This document shows, piece after piece, positions 24,958 to 37,899 of a DNA stretch of 64,000 nucleotides. Position numbers and translations under genes: made by a program. Each line of letters begins with the position of its first letter. Positions within the stretch are counted from its first letter, which is position 1. The notes beneath the pieces were generated by a model. That model made no database searches and had not been told where the DNA came from. It was given only the letters and a program-made list of their open reading frames with translations. Origin of the DNA: Hirsutella rhossiliensis (Eukaryota > Ascomycota > Sordariomycetes > Hypocreales > Ophiocordycipitaceae); assembly GCF_020360975.1 (NCBI RefSeq), contig NW_025408670.1, positions 1,054,001-1,118,000 on the forward strand. Reading direction: 5' to 3'.

Positions 24958-25817
24958 TTTTCTTTTATATTATTACTTATATATAGCTTTTAAGGCTATA
25001 GTAAGGCTAGTAAGAGCCTAGGCCCTTATTAGTAGTCCTAGCTAGCTATAGAGCTTAGGGGCTTATAACTAATTAAAGAAAGGGTAGCTATAAAGGTAAT
25101 AATAAAGGAAAGGTTAATTTAGTTCCTTTTATATAGTGCTTTTCCCCCTTAAGGGCCCTAGGGCCCCTAGGTTACTCCTTTTTAAGCTATTTAGCTATCC
25201 CTATCTCTATTTTAGCTAAGAAGGTAAAAAGGGCTTCCCTTCCTTCCTTAAAGCTATAGAGAATAAGTAAGCTAAGGGCCCTCTTCTATCTCTTAAAGGT
25301 TTAGTAAAAGACCTTTTTTTCCCTCTTATAATTTAGGCACCTTAATATAAGGTGCCTAGCTATATACCTTCCTTAGCTATAGTAGTAGTCGTCTCGGTCT
25401 ACCTTATTAGGCTTTTTTAAGAAGGAAAATAAGAAGCTAGCCTTAAAAAAGAGCTAGTAAAAGGCTAAGAGGGTCGGCCTAGGCCTCCCTATAAGGTCCT
25501 TTTCTAGGTTAAGGGCTAAGTAAGGGTTCTTTTAAATAAATATATAGTGCTTACTTAGGCCCTTAGCCCTAGGGCCTTTAGCCGCCTTAGTAGCCTAGAG
25601 TCCCTTTTAATAGTTTTTAGTAGCTTACTAGACCTTTCTTTATAAGTAGCTAATAAAGACTAAGGGGGTCCCTTAAGTAAGGGCCCTTAAGCCTCTTTTA
25701 GCTAGCTAGTTAGCTAGCTTATTACTAAAGATCCTTAGGTAGCTAGGGCACTAGTATAGCTATATATTATAAAAGGCTTTTAAGCTAAATAAGAGCCTTT
25801 TAATATTATAAAAAGGT
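24958..25817 (-). mobile_element. 5'-truncated Tad-like LINE fragment
   Basis: This is the inverse copy of about 45,380-46,399 at the right edge of the block. On the minus strand it holds the end of an RNase H-like region and the 3' tail, finishing in a run AAAAGAAAAA at 24,958, the poly(A) end. The 5' end at about 25,811 is truncated, as usual for LINEs. It inserted into Copia-2 copy B, and the Copia-2 segment beyond it is missing. Confidence 0.75.
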
Positions 25818-26385
25818 TATAAGGAACGGTGTTCCTACTATAAATAAAGCAGCTATAATATACTCTCTTAATTATATAAGCTAATAAGTAGTATATTAAT
25901 TATAGATAAAATCCTATCCTATAGAGTAAGAATCGCTCGTTATTTTATATATTATTATGCATTAAACGGGTTGCCGGTTATTGTATAATAGGGAATCGAA
26001 GGAATAGAGCTAGCTTAGAATACTAGCTAAGACCTCTTAAGAATACTAGCACGACCAACCTCCTTTAAACACGAATATTAGTAGAACTAAGATACTTCTA
26101 GATTTACTCGAGGTATTACGGAATTCCTTAGTCTTAGGGCTATATAGCAGCCTAAATCTAGTCTTAAAAGGTTCTTCCGTTTAGCTATAATTATCTATAT
26201 AAGATAGTATGTCTACTAGTAGATAGAGATAGAATTATTAACTTTAATATCTCTTCTATATACTAATATACTACTAATAAATTCCGTTGAAAATCCTACC
26301 TTATACTCCTTCTTCCCCTCTATTACGTAGTCTTACGTAATTCCTTAATTTCCTAAATATTCCGCTTTTACTTATATACCTTAAG
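25818..26385 (+). repeat. Solo LTR of the Copia-1 family
   Basis: 568 bp, inverse copy of the Copia-1 LTRs, starting TATAAGGAACGG and ending CCTTAAG. AAAGGT is duplicated at 25,812-25,817 and 26,386-26,391. It keeps more CpA/TpG than the LTRs of the full element, so it is younger or was less exposed to RIP. Confidence 0.92.
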
Positions 26386-26391
26386 AAAGGT

Positions 26392-27084
26392 ATAAGTAAT
26401 AAGCATAGGATTAAGTAATCGATAAAATAAGTAGGAAGATCGGTTAAAGGATTATAAAGTAGGATTTCGTCCGGAATTAATAATAAGTATATAAGGGGCT
26501 AAATAATATATTAAAATAATAGCGTTATAAAAGATACTTATAAACTTACTTATTTTATTTACTACTCCTAGAGAAATCCTTTATCTTTTATAGACTATTA
26601 CTCTCTTACTAATAAACTAATTGGTTAGCTTTTAGTATACTTTATAGTACTTAAAAAGCTCTTTCTATAGTATATCTTCTAAACTTAATAGGTAGTATAA
26701 TTATAACGTAATAGTTAACGTAAGACTATAGGTTCTAGTATAAGTAGTAGATTTAACTAGAATATTCTATATACTACCTATTCTTATATCGCGGATATCT
26801 TTAAAACCGCTAAGCTAAAATAAGTAATAGGGTATCCGTTCTACTCGTAATTAACTTATATATTTTATATATATTTTTATTTTTTAGGATAGGCTTATCT
26901 AGACCTATATTTCCTAAAGGAAGCTATAAATATTTAGTAAAGGTCTTTTATCTTTAAGGGTTATTCCCTTAGACTATATTATAGAGCCTCTTTTTACTAG
27001 CTTATTATATAAAGCCTCCTTATACTTATTATTTCTTTATAATAGTAAAATAGGAAAATAAAGGTATATTCTTATAAGTCCTTA
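26392..27084. other. Unassigned RIP-mutated segment
   Basis: About 690 bp with no match by eye to the other elements of the window. It lies where Copia-2 copy B should continue, so it may be part of another insertion or a rearrangement that removed about 1.2 kb of Copia-2. Confidence 0.4.
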
Positions 27085-28084
27085 TAAGGTCCTTAGGGTC
27101 CTTAGGGGTCCGGTTTTATAAGTAATAAGCGGTCTTAATAACTTCCCTTTAAAGGTTATAGGGAAGCCTTATAGTAAGTTTTATTATATAGGCCCTTTTT
27201 ATTATAGTACCCCTTAATCTTTCTACCCCTTTATTTTAAGCCTAGGTACTTAGTACTAATAAGAGAGGTAAAATACCCTTTTTTTAAAGCTAATTTAAGA
27301 TATCTTTTATAAATAGCTCTCTATTAAACTATTTCTTCTTTACCTTATAGCTAAAGTAGGAATTTATTTAGTTAATAAAGTCTTAAAAGGTAAACTAGTT
27401 ATACTTACTTAAGTAGGTTTATAAGAAATAAGGGAAAACTATCTCTAAAAAAGCGTTTATAAAAAATATTACCTTAATAAAGCTTTCTTAGTCCTTAGAA
27501 ATATTAGTTTAGTTAACCTAAATTTCCTTATATAGCTAGTCTAGCTATAAAAGGGTTCGTTTAGAAATTTATCTTTTAGTCTTCCTTTAACTAAGTACTT
27601 ATATTTAATAATTTTAAGGCCCTTAATTTAAACGCCTTATTACTAGCCTAGCTTATATAAAGCTAGGGGGCCTAAGTAACTAAGTTATATATACTAAGGA
27701 AGACTGTCTCCTTAAGCTATTAAAAGAAGGTCCTTTATAGTAGACCTATTCCTCTTAGTAGGGAAAGCTAACTTTTTAAGAGGTTCCTTCCTAAGGATAG
27801 GTCGGAATTTAAAAATAAATTAACTAAATTTCTCCTTAATAAGCTTAACCGTTTAATTCTTTTAGACTAGCCTTATAGGCTTAGAAGTTATATCTTTAAA
27901 TATTCCTTTCTCTTAAAGAAAGTAAAAGGAAATTAAGCTTATTAAAAATTAAGGGTAAAAAGCAATCCTTTTTTATTAAAGAATTTATATAGACCTATTA
28001 AGTAGTTTGTTTTATAAAATTTACCCTTTTATACCCTTCTATCTATATAGTTAATTCCTTAGTAATAAAATATTCCCTTTATAC
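27085..28084 (-). pseudogene. Copia-2 copy B middle part (integrase region)
   Basis: Matches copy A from about 4,735 to 5,745. By Copia order this is the integrase part on the minus strand. It stops where Gypsy-epsilon begins and resumes at 40,645, which corresponds to the next base of copy A. Confidence 0.75.
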
Positions 28085-28456
28085 TTTAACGGGGACGAGG
28101 GCATATACTTAAAGCACGCGTAGCAAGTAGCAAAGGATTAGTAGAGCAATTAACTACGCAATTATCTAATTACTTAGTCTATATATAGCTCTATAGGCTT
28201 TAGGTTATAAATACGAGTCTTAGAGATTTCTTTACTCTATGCCTCTTCGTTTCTACTAGAGTCGCGTAACTAGCGGTATCTACTTTAAAGGGGAAAAACA
28301 AAAATTTAAATTAACTATAATTAAGGATAATACCTAATTAGATAATCGAGGTCTTTATAACGCCTTTAAGTATACTTAAAAGTAAGTTAGAGGGTGCTAG
28401 GGGTCTTATCCCTCTAACGGGCTAATATCTATAGGGGTATAATCTTACCCGTTAAA
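28085..28456 (-). repeat. 3' LTR of Gypsy-epsilon
   Basis: 372 bp, direct repeat of 40,274-40,644, with 9-bp inverted ends TTTAACGGG / CCCGTTAAA. Unlike the internal region, it retains several CpA/TpG sites. Confidence 0.93.
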
Positions 28457-29500
28457 CTCCTCCCTAGCGACTTTCCGACCTAAGATACTAACGGAAAGGG
28501 CGCGATAATAATAGGTAAGGCTCTCCTCTTAAGCACGTAAGTAAGTAAATAAACCGTCGATAGAACTTTTCTCCTTTACTATAATCCTTTCCCTTCGCGT
28601 CCTTTATTCCTCCCTTTACCTACGAGCTACTCGTTTAGCTCTTTCCTATCTTTACTCGCGTACTTCCTTCTTTAGATAATTATCTACTACCCCCTATATA
28701 CGCTCCTAAGTATTCGCGCTTATTATTCCCGGGGGCGTTAAGGAAACGAAGTAGTTAGCGTCTTTACTAGTCTATAGCTTTAGGTACGGCTAAATTAGAT
28801 AAGCTATAGAGTCTTATAGGCTAATCGTTATCGCGTTACTAGTAGTCCTACGTAAATATATAGAATTATAGTCGTTAATGTCCTAGCGGTAGTTCTAATA
28901 TATTCCTAGGTTTTTAACTCCTTCGACCTAGGAGGGTTTAAAGCCCGGTATAAACCTTATAGGGACTATAGCCGGAGAAGCTATTGCTATACTTCGTTTC
29001 TAGGGAGTAATAGGGCGTGCCGTAGGCGTTACTAGAGTCTTCGGCCTTAGGGTAATTAACCGAGCGCTTAGTGATTTCGGGGTCCTAGGGCGAGTAGGCA
29101 GCCGGGCTATCTGCCTTTCTTCCCTGCTAGCTCTTTATCGGGTTATCGGCGGGGGAGCGGTTATAAGTCTTTCGCTCCTTTATACGTTTAAAGGAGCCGT
29201 TAGTAGCGGGCGAGGAGTAGGCCTAATTAGCTATATATTAAAGGGGGAGAATAAAGGCATCGTTTCTACGTAGATAAAGGGACTAGTAGGGCGCTTAGCT
29301 CTCTCCTTTATAGGCTCTAGGGCGGGGATCCTATCTCGAGGTTACTTAGGGAAAGGCTACTTAGTTTAGATAAGGAGCTTAATTCGGTTAACGCTCGAGG
29401 TAACGAAGGACTAGGTCTATTCTCGATTCCTATCGGCGTAATTAAATAGTTAGGGGTCTTTTTAGGGAGAAGTTTTATAAAGAAACCGCGCGTAGCTTAA
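28457..29500. other. Gypsy-epsilon 3' internal region, no clear frame
   Basis: Besides the polypurine tract at the LTR edge I see no dependable reading frame on either strand here. It is comparatively GC-rich for the block. Confidence 0.5.
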
Positions 29501-29599
29501 GTAATCGGGTTAGGTTGCTCTATAAGGGCAGCTAGCGTAGATAGCTCCTTTCTTACTTTCCTCGCTATATAAGCTAGTTCTATGTCTCTTTAGAGCGGT

Positions 29600-31290
29600 A
29601 GTTTCTATCTAGTAGGCCTATCTAGGAGGTTAACTACCTCCGGGACTTCCTAGAGGTCTTATTCTTCCTAGTCTCCTAAGATAATACGGTTATATCGGTA
29701 AATCCGATCGCTCCTAGGAATCCTCGTAGGAAAGACTCCGCCGAAAGTCGTTAAACCTTAATTAGATAGTATCCTTTATAGTTATCTAACCCCGCTATTA
29801 AACTACTAGGAAACTCTACCGCCCTATAATATCGCTTACGTATAATTAAGCTCGTTCGCCGCGACGGCTTAGATTCTATATATTAGCCTATCGACGTAGC
29901 CTTTTATACTTATCCTCTCGTCCGGCTTAAAGAAATACTAGTCTCGGTATAAGATCTTATCTATCTACGGGGCTTCTTACGTTACTCCGTACCTTTACTC
30001 TAGAATTACTTTAACTTTTAAGCATCGCTATTTAATTATCTTAAGGCATAGCCCGACTATGCCTTTAACCTAGTATTAGATTATTATTAAGGCTAAGTAG
30101 CCGCATTCCTACCCTTCTTACTAAGCGGTATAAGGGACTAGCGTATAGGTAAAGTTATAAGGAACTTAGAGGATATAAAGAAACTACCGCTATACTTATA
30201 GGAACGTATAGAGTCTAGCGTATCGTCCCTCTTTCTAAGTATTAAAAACGACTAGGTTTCATTCTCTATAGTCCTAGAGGAACGCCCCCTAGTAGAGTCC
30301 CCCTTCGTTTATACCTACCGAAAAGTTAATAACTCTAGTTATATACCTTCGTTTATACGCGAAGTAACTAAGGTCGAAGGTAGGAGCGGTAAACTTAATT
30401 AAATGCTCCCTATTATTTAGGCATTCGTAGTACTTCTTATATCTATCTTCCGTATCTTCGATAGGTTCCCCTTAGTAGTCGGTGTAAACCGATAGCGGGT
30501 AAGGTAAGGGGTATACCGCGTTCTCGATGCCTCTTATTAAGATTTTAATTATCGCGCTAAGGCCGAAGCTCGTAGCCTATCGTTTATCGATAGCTCTACG
30601 GAGAAAGTTATATACGTCGACGATATACTCTTCTTAGCGGGCCTTATTCCTAGCGAATCCGTTTATCTTTTTAACGCCCTTATATATTATCTGAGCGTCT
30701 TTAAGGGTAATATCCCGCCGCTTAATAGGGCCCGTTAGTATCGGGTGCTAACGATCTCTATAGACGTACTAAGGAGGTTGCTTCTACCTATAAACGTCTC
30801 GTTAGTCTTAGTCTACGAACCTTTCCTTATCTTCGGCGTAGAAGCGCCCTTCGCCGCCTTTTACTTTAACTTCGCCGTAGTAAGTAAGTAAAATAGAGCT
30901 CTTACTCCTAAATAGTAGTACGCTAAAGAAGATAGCGGTATCCTTAGGGAGGTCTATAGCCGGGCCTAGGATACTATTTAGGTTCGCCGCTATATCTTAG
31001 GAAAGGGTAGAGTAAGTAAAAGAGAGGGAGAAGCTAAGATTAGATAGTTAAGGTAAGTGGTTTCGAGTTATAACGCTAAGAGGCTAAGAGGGTATTATAT
31101 ATATATATAGGAGTTATATTAGTAGAGGGGATCGTTATAAGTAGGGAAGCGTATAGAGTATATATATATATATATACGTATAGAAGGAAGAAGAAGGAAG
31201 GAAGAAGGAGGGTATAGCGAGAGGAATAAATAGTCGTTAGAGCGCGCGGTTATTAGTTACTTTAGCCGGCCTTTATAGCGGTAAAGTCTT
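29600..31290 (+). pseudogene. Antisense frame 1 of Gypsy-epsilon (decayed)
   Basis: One plus-strand frame reads as coherent protein over some 550 codons with scattered TAA/TAG and apparently no TGA, the pattern expected if CAA/CAG and TGG codons were hit by RIP. It is opposite to gag-pol. Readable pieces include EERPLVESPFVYTY (about 30,270-30,320), a VIYVDDILFLAG stretch (about 30,605-30,645) and FGVEAPFAAFY (about 30,835-30,870). The YVDD is probably coincidental: no other reverse transcriptase motif surrounds it. Product unknown. Start and end are not fixed. Chance in AT-rich DNA is the main alternative. Confidence 0.42.
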
Positions 31291-31358
31291 AGGCGTATTT
31301 AGTAGTTGCGCCTAAATAGCTTCTTTTACCGGTTATTAATTAGGGAGCTATCTAATCC

Positions 31359-32474
31359 TTGCCTTTTTCTTTTCCTTTTTACTCTCTCTATTCCTCTTCT
31401 CCCTCTTCTCTCCTCTATCTTCTTTATTTCTCCGGACCGCTACCTTTTATCTTCTCCTTTTACGATTGCCTCTTCTTCTTTATTATATCTTATAAGACCG
31501 CTAAACTCGAAACTAAAGAGCTACTAGATATCGTTAACCTCTCTTTAACTACTCTTCTACGACCTTCCCTTATTACTACTACTCTTCTTACTTAGAATTA
31601 TCGCACTAAGGTCTTTCCTCTTCGTATAGAGTACTTTCGAGTAACGACTATCTAACTTATTTAATCTCGCTTAGCTTATTCTAACCGTCTTCTTCTATAG
31701 ATCTATAGTTGCTTTAAGACCTAGGTCCGTAGTAGAAATAATATCGGTTACTAAGGGTTTTTAATTTATATAGAAATCGCCTTTCGGTTACGGGTTCCGT
31801 TAAAAGCTCCTAATATCGTTAGGGTTAAAGCGCGCGGTCGCTCCCCTCTCTCTTACTTTCTCGAGAGCACGCTAGGTCGGCATAATTAAATCGTCTTCTA
31901 TGCCCTTTATTATAGACGTCGGCTAGTAACCTATATCCCTATAGAAATCGCTTATCCGCGCGGATACTTCTTTTCTTAGCTTAGTTTAGGGCGGTAAGAA
32001 TACTCTTAAGTAGTCTTAATTACTTTATATAGAACTTATAATCCTCGCCTTTATTAAGGGTATATTCGAACTTATTAGATAACTATAACTTCCGCTTATA
32101 AGTACGTTATATTTCCTTTTTACGAGTATATCTCTCTTCTAGGCACTGCCGGCGGTTCTTACGCTAACTACGTTTAGGATTTAACTAAGGCGCTTATTTA
32201 TAAATAGCAGTACTTCCTTAGATACCGTAGGGCTGCTTACGACCTTAATAGATTCGCTAACTATATATACGGTTATAATTTCCGCACCGACCTCGAGACT
32301 AATAAATTTTACGATAAGTATATTAGTAATAAGACCGCCCCTTATCTTCTTCGTAATATCCCTAATCCCTTTAGTCCTACTAAGGATTTAAAGGAAGGGG
32401 AGGAAATTAACCTTACGCCCGTCTTACCTAGAAAGAGATTATATAGGTTTAACGAGCTCTCTCTTAAGTAATAA
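31359..32474 (+). pseudogene. Antisense frame 2 of Gypsy-epsilon (decayed)
   Basis: A plus-strand frame from an ATG at 31,359 stays open to 31,593 and then continues to 32,474 with about 13 TAA/TAG stops in some 370 codons and no TGA. This low stop density is the best in the whole left block. The N-terminal 50 residues are hydrophobic and Phe/Ser-rich; the C-terminal third is polar (NKFYDKYISNKTAPYLLRN near 32,300). It precedes the pol 3' end, which lies on the other strand. I do not recognise the family. It could be an extra retrotransposon gene or captured host sequence. Confidence 0.42.
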
Positions 32475-32999
32475 TTAGATAGTCTTTAAGTTCGCTTTAT
32501 AGTAGTCTATAGTAGGTTTACCGGGAGTAGGTGGCCTTATTTAGTCGCTATCTTTAGCGGTAAAAGTTTTTCTCTTAAGGTAATACGCGTTTAATTTAGT
32601 AAGTCGAAAATATATTAAAATTTATCTTATAGGCGCGTCTATTTTTACTACGGCGGGTCTCCCCCTCTATAATAAAGAATAGACGTCCCTATCTATAAAG
32701 TAAAAACTCCTATTCTTAAGGGAGGTAAGTAGTAAGAATATTCGTTTTCTTATTCTATTATTTAATTATATCTCTATTCGCCTTCTTTAAGGTAGTAGAG
32801 GGTAAGCTATTATTAAGGAAGGGTAAGAAGTATTATCTTTATCTACTTAGGGAGCCTTAGGTAGAAAATTTAAAACGATAAGGTAGTAGGTAAGGCACTC
32901 GTAAATATCTCGGCTACTATAGTCGTCCTTCGATTAGATAGTTAGACGGTGTCCTAGTTACTAGTTAGGTTCTAGTATACTTCTTACGATAGTTATAGA

Positions 33000-35900
33000 T
33001 TTTTATCTTTGCTGCCTTTTCCTCCCTAGCTCCTTTTTACCTCCTCCTTTTCTCGTTAGATTAGCGTCTTTAAGGCTCTAGTATAAAGATCCTTTTTTAC
33101 TTTACTAAGTTACGGTAGCTAAACCTCGATCGTATGCCTTAGGCCTTTCTTAGGTATCCGTAGTTGCTCTTTTTCCTCTTCCTAGCTTTAATCCTTCTAA
33201 GGTTTATTAAGGAGTCGTTGCGACCGTAGTACTATCTAATCTAAGGCTTCTCTACTTAGTAGGAGTAGTAAATTATCTACTTCGTCCGTTATTTCTTCCT
33301 TCCTCCTCTTATCGAGAGTGATCTTATCCTAGAGCAACTAGTCGTCCTTAGTAGAGTACTACTAACCTTCCTTATCCTTTTTAAACTTCTTTAGATGCTC
33401 TCCTAGGATTATCTTATCGAGCACGATTTTATTTAAAGTCTTAATCCTATACGCCCTAGACTACTCTAAGCGCGATACTACTTAAAAGGGACCGTTCTAC
33501 CTTATCTAATACTTAGCTTACCTCCCTAGATTATTTAATCGTCTTACGTCGAATAGTAAGATAAGGTCTCTAGGTTATAGGCTTTCTTTCCTTATTATAT
33601 GCTTATTAGCTTTATCCGTCCTCTTAGCTAATCGATTCCGATATCTTATTACTCTTTTCTTAGCTTCTTCTATATCTTTCTCTTTCCTTTCTAAAACTCG
33701 TACTCGTGCTTTAAATAATTCTTCTTTTATCTTTACTTCGTCCTAGTCGATTAGTCGCTAAGTTAGGTGTTCTACCTTAAGAGGTAGTACCGGTTCCTAT
33801 CTATATAGTAGGTAGAAAGCTAACATTTTATAAGACTCTTTAACTACTATTCGGTCTATAAGGATTGCCTAGTTAAGGTATCTAATCTACTTACCCTTTT
33901 TCTCCGCTATTTTTATAAGCGCTATTATTAACCTCTAGTACCCTTATTCTACTACCGCGTTTGCCTTTAGATTATATACCGAAGTTTAGATAACTTTAAC
34001 GCCTATATCCTCTAGGATATACTTAAAGTCTTTTTTTATTTTAGGCCCTCTATTAATTATAGCGTATAGTATTACGCCGTACCTATAAATAATAAAGAGT
34101 ATAAATTTAGTTATAGCTCCCGCGGTAATTTCTTTAACTAGGGTTACTTCTACCTATCTAGTAAGGTCGTCTCGTGCTTTTATAAGGTACGAATACCTAT
34201 AATTAGATAGTATATACTAGCTATCGAAGTAAATCTTACTTATAGGGTAGCTAGGCGCGGTCGCGGTTATAACTTCCTAGGGTCTCTTAGTTATAAAGTG
34301 TTAGTATTCTTTATAAGAAGAGATTGCGCCGTAAATATCGTTCTAAAGGCTAGCCTACTAATACCTATCTTTTATAAACGTATATATAACTTATCGTCTT
34401 TTATACCCTATTTACGCGTAGTACTTTACGATAATCTTTTTCCGTTCTTTTAGGTCGTCTACGACTAGTATAGGTCCCTTTTCTTCCTTCCTAGGGAGTC
34501 GCTAAAGCTTTTAATCTTTAACGTAGAAACTTAGACTCTTTAGACGTAGCTTCCTATAGTCTTATTTAGAAAGGCCCTCCGGCCGTTTTAACGTTTAAAG
34601 GAAGTTCGTAATTATCCTCGATTCCTTTAAGTAGTCCCCTTATAGCTTAGTCCTTTATACTACGTTTAAGTAGAAGTCTATAAATTCTTTAATATCGCCT
34701 TCTATTTCCCTATCTAATACGTTAGAAGGTCCTTTAGGCTTTCTTAAGAGTCCGTCGGCTACGCTATTCTTCTTGCCTTCGATATATCGTATAGTAAAGT
34801 TAAAGAGGAAAATATAGCTTATCTAGTAAGTTACTATAGCTCTAGGGACGTCTTTAAAGGCACCTTTTAGTTAATTAACTAGGACCTATACGTTAGTTTC
34901 TAGGATAAAATATACGCCGTATAAGTATATTCTTAGTCTCCTAAGCGCACTTAATATAGCCCTATACTCCCTCTTTATCGCATTATATTTAGTTTCTGCT
35001 AGTAACTACGTTCTACTTTCGAACCTTATAGGGCGCCTCTTTCTATCGACGATTTATATTAAGACTGCCCCCTAGCCGAGCAGACTAGTATTATATATTA
35101 AAATAATATCTCCTTTTCTTAGGCCGACGTCGAGGGATACTAAAAAGACTAGATTAGTAATAGCTTCCTTAAGGGTAGCTATCGCTTTTACTTATTCGTC
35201 TCCCTATTCCTAATAGACTTCTTTCTTTAGTAGGTCTATAAGGGGTTTTGCTAAGATAGCGAACTATTTAATCTAGATTCGATAGTATCCTATAATACTA
35301 AGGAAAGCTCTAATATACGTTATATTAAGGCATCTTATCTATTCTTTAATTTTAATAACTTTAGCTTCTACGGGGCACCTTTTATTTATTCTATAGATAT
35401 AACCGATAACTTCGGTCGCTTACTAGTAGAATTTCGATTTAGCCCCCGTAATCGTATAACTAGAGAGTTCGATATTAACTAGGACTTTATCGAGGTTAAT
35501 AAGGTATTCGAAGATAAATCTCCTTACTCTTAGCGCTACCTCTTTATTATTATACGTCGTATTAGGCCCCTTAATACCTATATTATCGAGGAAATTCCTA
35601 TAGATATTCGGTATAAGGTCTTATAGGATTCTTTATATTATCCTTATAAATTAGCCGACTAAGTTCGTAGCCCCTTAAGGGAGTATATATATACGTAAGA
35701 GGCTAATAGGTATCGCGAATATCGTTAAGTTATAGCTTCTAATATTAAGAGGGATCTAATTATAGCCTAAAAAAAGGTCTAAGAGGGAAAGGATCTTATA
35801 TATCGAGAAGTAGTCGCTAAACTCGTCTATATTTAGCGGTAGGTTCGTATCTCTTATTATAACGGTATTTATACGCGTAGCGGAATTAATTAAGCGTAGT

Positions 35901-36400
35901 CCTCTATCTTTCTTTACTACTAGGAAAAAGGGGTTCCTATAGGGCCCGTGCCCTTCTTTAAGGACTCCTATTTCTAGTCTAATTTTAAGGATATCGATAA
36001 CTTTTTGCTCTATCGCTTTTAGGATCGGGATTAAGGCTACTTACTATGCCTTATATTCTATTATCTTAATAACCTATAGTAGGGCTATAGCTAGGTCGAC
36101 TTTGCCTCTTTCTATAAAGTCCTAGGATAACGCTACTTCCTTATTAAATAGAATACTATCGAAGATCCGGATTTCTGCCTTTATAAGAAAGCCCTTAAAT
36201 TATTCGTAGATTGCTTTAAGTCTTTCTTATATTAGCCGCTTTCCTTTCCGTATACTTAAGAATTTTCCTATTAAGTGTTCCGGGTAGGGTCTAGGCTATA
36301 TCTTATCTTTAACGGTGTTCTATTTAGTCTTCTTCTAGTTAGGGTCCCCTTCCGGCGTCGAGCCGTCTAATAGAGCATCGTTAATAGGGTTAATCTTATC
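33000..36400 (-). pseudogene. Gypsy-epsilon RT, RNase H and integrase relic
   Basis: On the minus strand a FLDNIGIKG segment (about 35,575-35,600) corresponds to the YLDD-type active site of fungal Gypsy elements, followed by the LDKVLVNIE helix (about 35,470-35,500). RNase H is expected at about 34,700-35,200 and integrase at about 33,500-34,600. The frame remains partly readable at 33,250-33,450 (LGEHLKKFKKD), near the C-terminus. Stops are TAA/TAG at former Gln/Trp codons. These are dead copies of the replication enzymes. Confidence 0.8.
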
Positions 36401-37249
36401 TGCTTTTCTTTTAAAGAGAGTATTAACTCTTAGATTATATAATCTAATAGGTCGTTTCCTCCCTATCTTAACTTTAACTTTCTAGATCTTTTAGAACTTC
36501 TTTTTAGCTTTAATAATGTTTTTCTTAAATTCTCCTATAGCCTCTATAACTATAACTTTAATAATCTCTTTTACTATCTTAGATCCGATAGCTAGAATCG
36601 CCTTATCTCCTTTATCTATAATTAATTACTATCGTACTAGTGCTATTAAGGGCTCGTTTACGCTAGCGTAGGCTAGGTTAGGGACTTAGTTAGCACCCCC
36701 TCTATAACTAAGGATCTTGCCTCCCGGTAAGAGAATCTCGGCCGTTTAGGTGTCCGTAAGGGTTTCTCTCTATAATTATTAGGTAGCTCCTAGGTTATCT
36801 TCTTCGACTTCTATTATCGAAGCCTAAAAAAAAATTCTTAGGAGCTAGGTAGCTATTTCCTATATAGCCTCCTTAAGCTTTAGTCTTTCGCATACGTCTT
36901 TATTAACTATTAAGGTCGTAGCCTAAAAGGATTTTACTATATCGACCTCGTTTAGAAGCTTTTATTTAATAGCTCCTACCGCTAGCGTAACTACCTAGAT
37001 AGTGCCGATCTAATATTTAACCTATATATCCCCGTTCCTTAGGGAATAATTAAATAATATATACGCGGCTCTAATAAATAGTATGCCTAGGATAAAGGGG
37101 ACTAAGACTCCGTCTAGCGTAATATAAAGATAGATTAGTATCTAGGCCGTTCCTAGATAGAGATTAGTCTCTACCTCCCTAACTATATCTATAGGGGACC
37201 CGGTATACGCCGTTATTAATGCTCTTATCGGTAGGATTTTAAGCCCGTA

Positions 37250-37310
37250 TACGTTTACGTATCTTTTAGCAATAAGGTTTCCTTTAGACCCGGTATCGAT
37301 TAGGGCGCTT
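37250..37310 (-). pseudogene. Gypsy-epsilon aspartic protease active site
   Basis: The minus strand reads ALIDTGSKGNLIA here without interruption, an intact retroviral-type aspartic protease signature (D-T-G/S). It follows the gag zinc knuckle at the usual distance. The frame as a whole is broken elsewhere. Confidence 0.85.
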
Positions 37311-37899
37311 AGAACTTTAGCTTTCTAGCTACCGAGCCGTACTTAAATATAGGGTAGGTCTTATATATACTTAAGCGAGCGGAAAGGTATAAGGACTATA
37401 TTTATACGTATTATAGGAATCGCTATAAGGTCCTCTAGAGTTATCTCCTAGTATCTTATCGAGAGTGCTACTTCCTATATAATAAATTCGTCTTTCTCCG
37501 GTTTTATTACCTTTAGAGTTTATTAATTAGATAGTCCTTAGGCTAGTTACGTTGCGCTAATCGTATTAGTTATAAACCTAACTTCCTTTAGTGCTTATTA
37601 GACTTTAAGGCACTTATAATCCGATTCTTTATAAGTAGGGTAAGTAAGCTTAATCGGTTCGACCTAGCATTCTTCGTCCTATTCTTCGACTTATACTAAA
37701 GCTACCGCGAGTTTTCCTTATAGATATTTAAGGAGGAGTAAACTACTCTCTATATTATTTTCGGCTGCTTTTATAACCGTTATCGTAGCTCTATAGGGTC
37801 TTATATTGCTCTCTACTTTCTCTAGGGTCTAGAATTTAGTGTTTTCTATACCTTAGGCTATATCTACGTATCTCGTGCTAAGTCTCTCACTTAGTTAAG

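Noticed and set aside
30600..30650. YVDD on the plus strand as a reverse transcriptase
   Set aside because: No other reverse transcriptase blocks occur around it, and the real Gypsy-epsilon reverse transcriptase is on the minus strand near 35,500.
31306..31527. Plus-strand frame of 73 codons starting ATG in the RIP block
   Set aside because: It overlaps, in another phase, the longer decayed frame that starts at 31,359 and stays readable to 32,474; it is short and Leu/Ser/Phe-rich low complexity.
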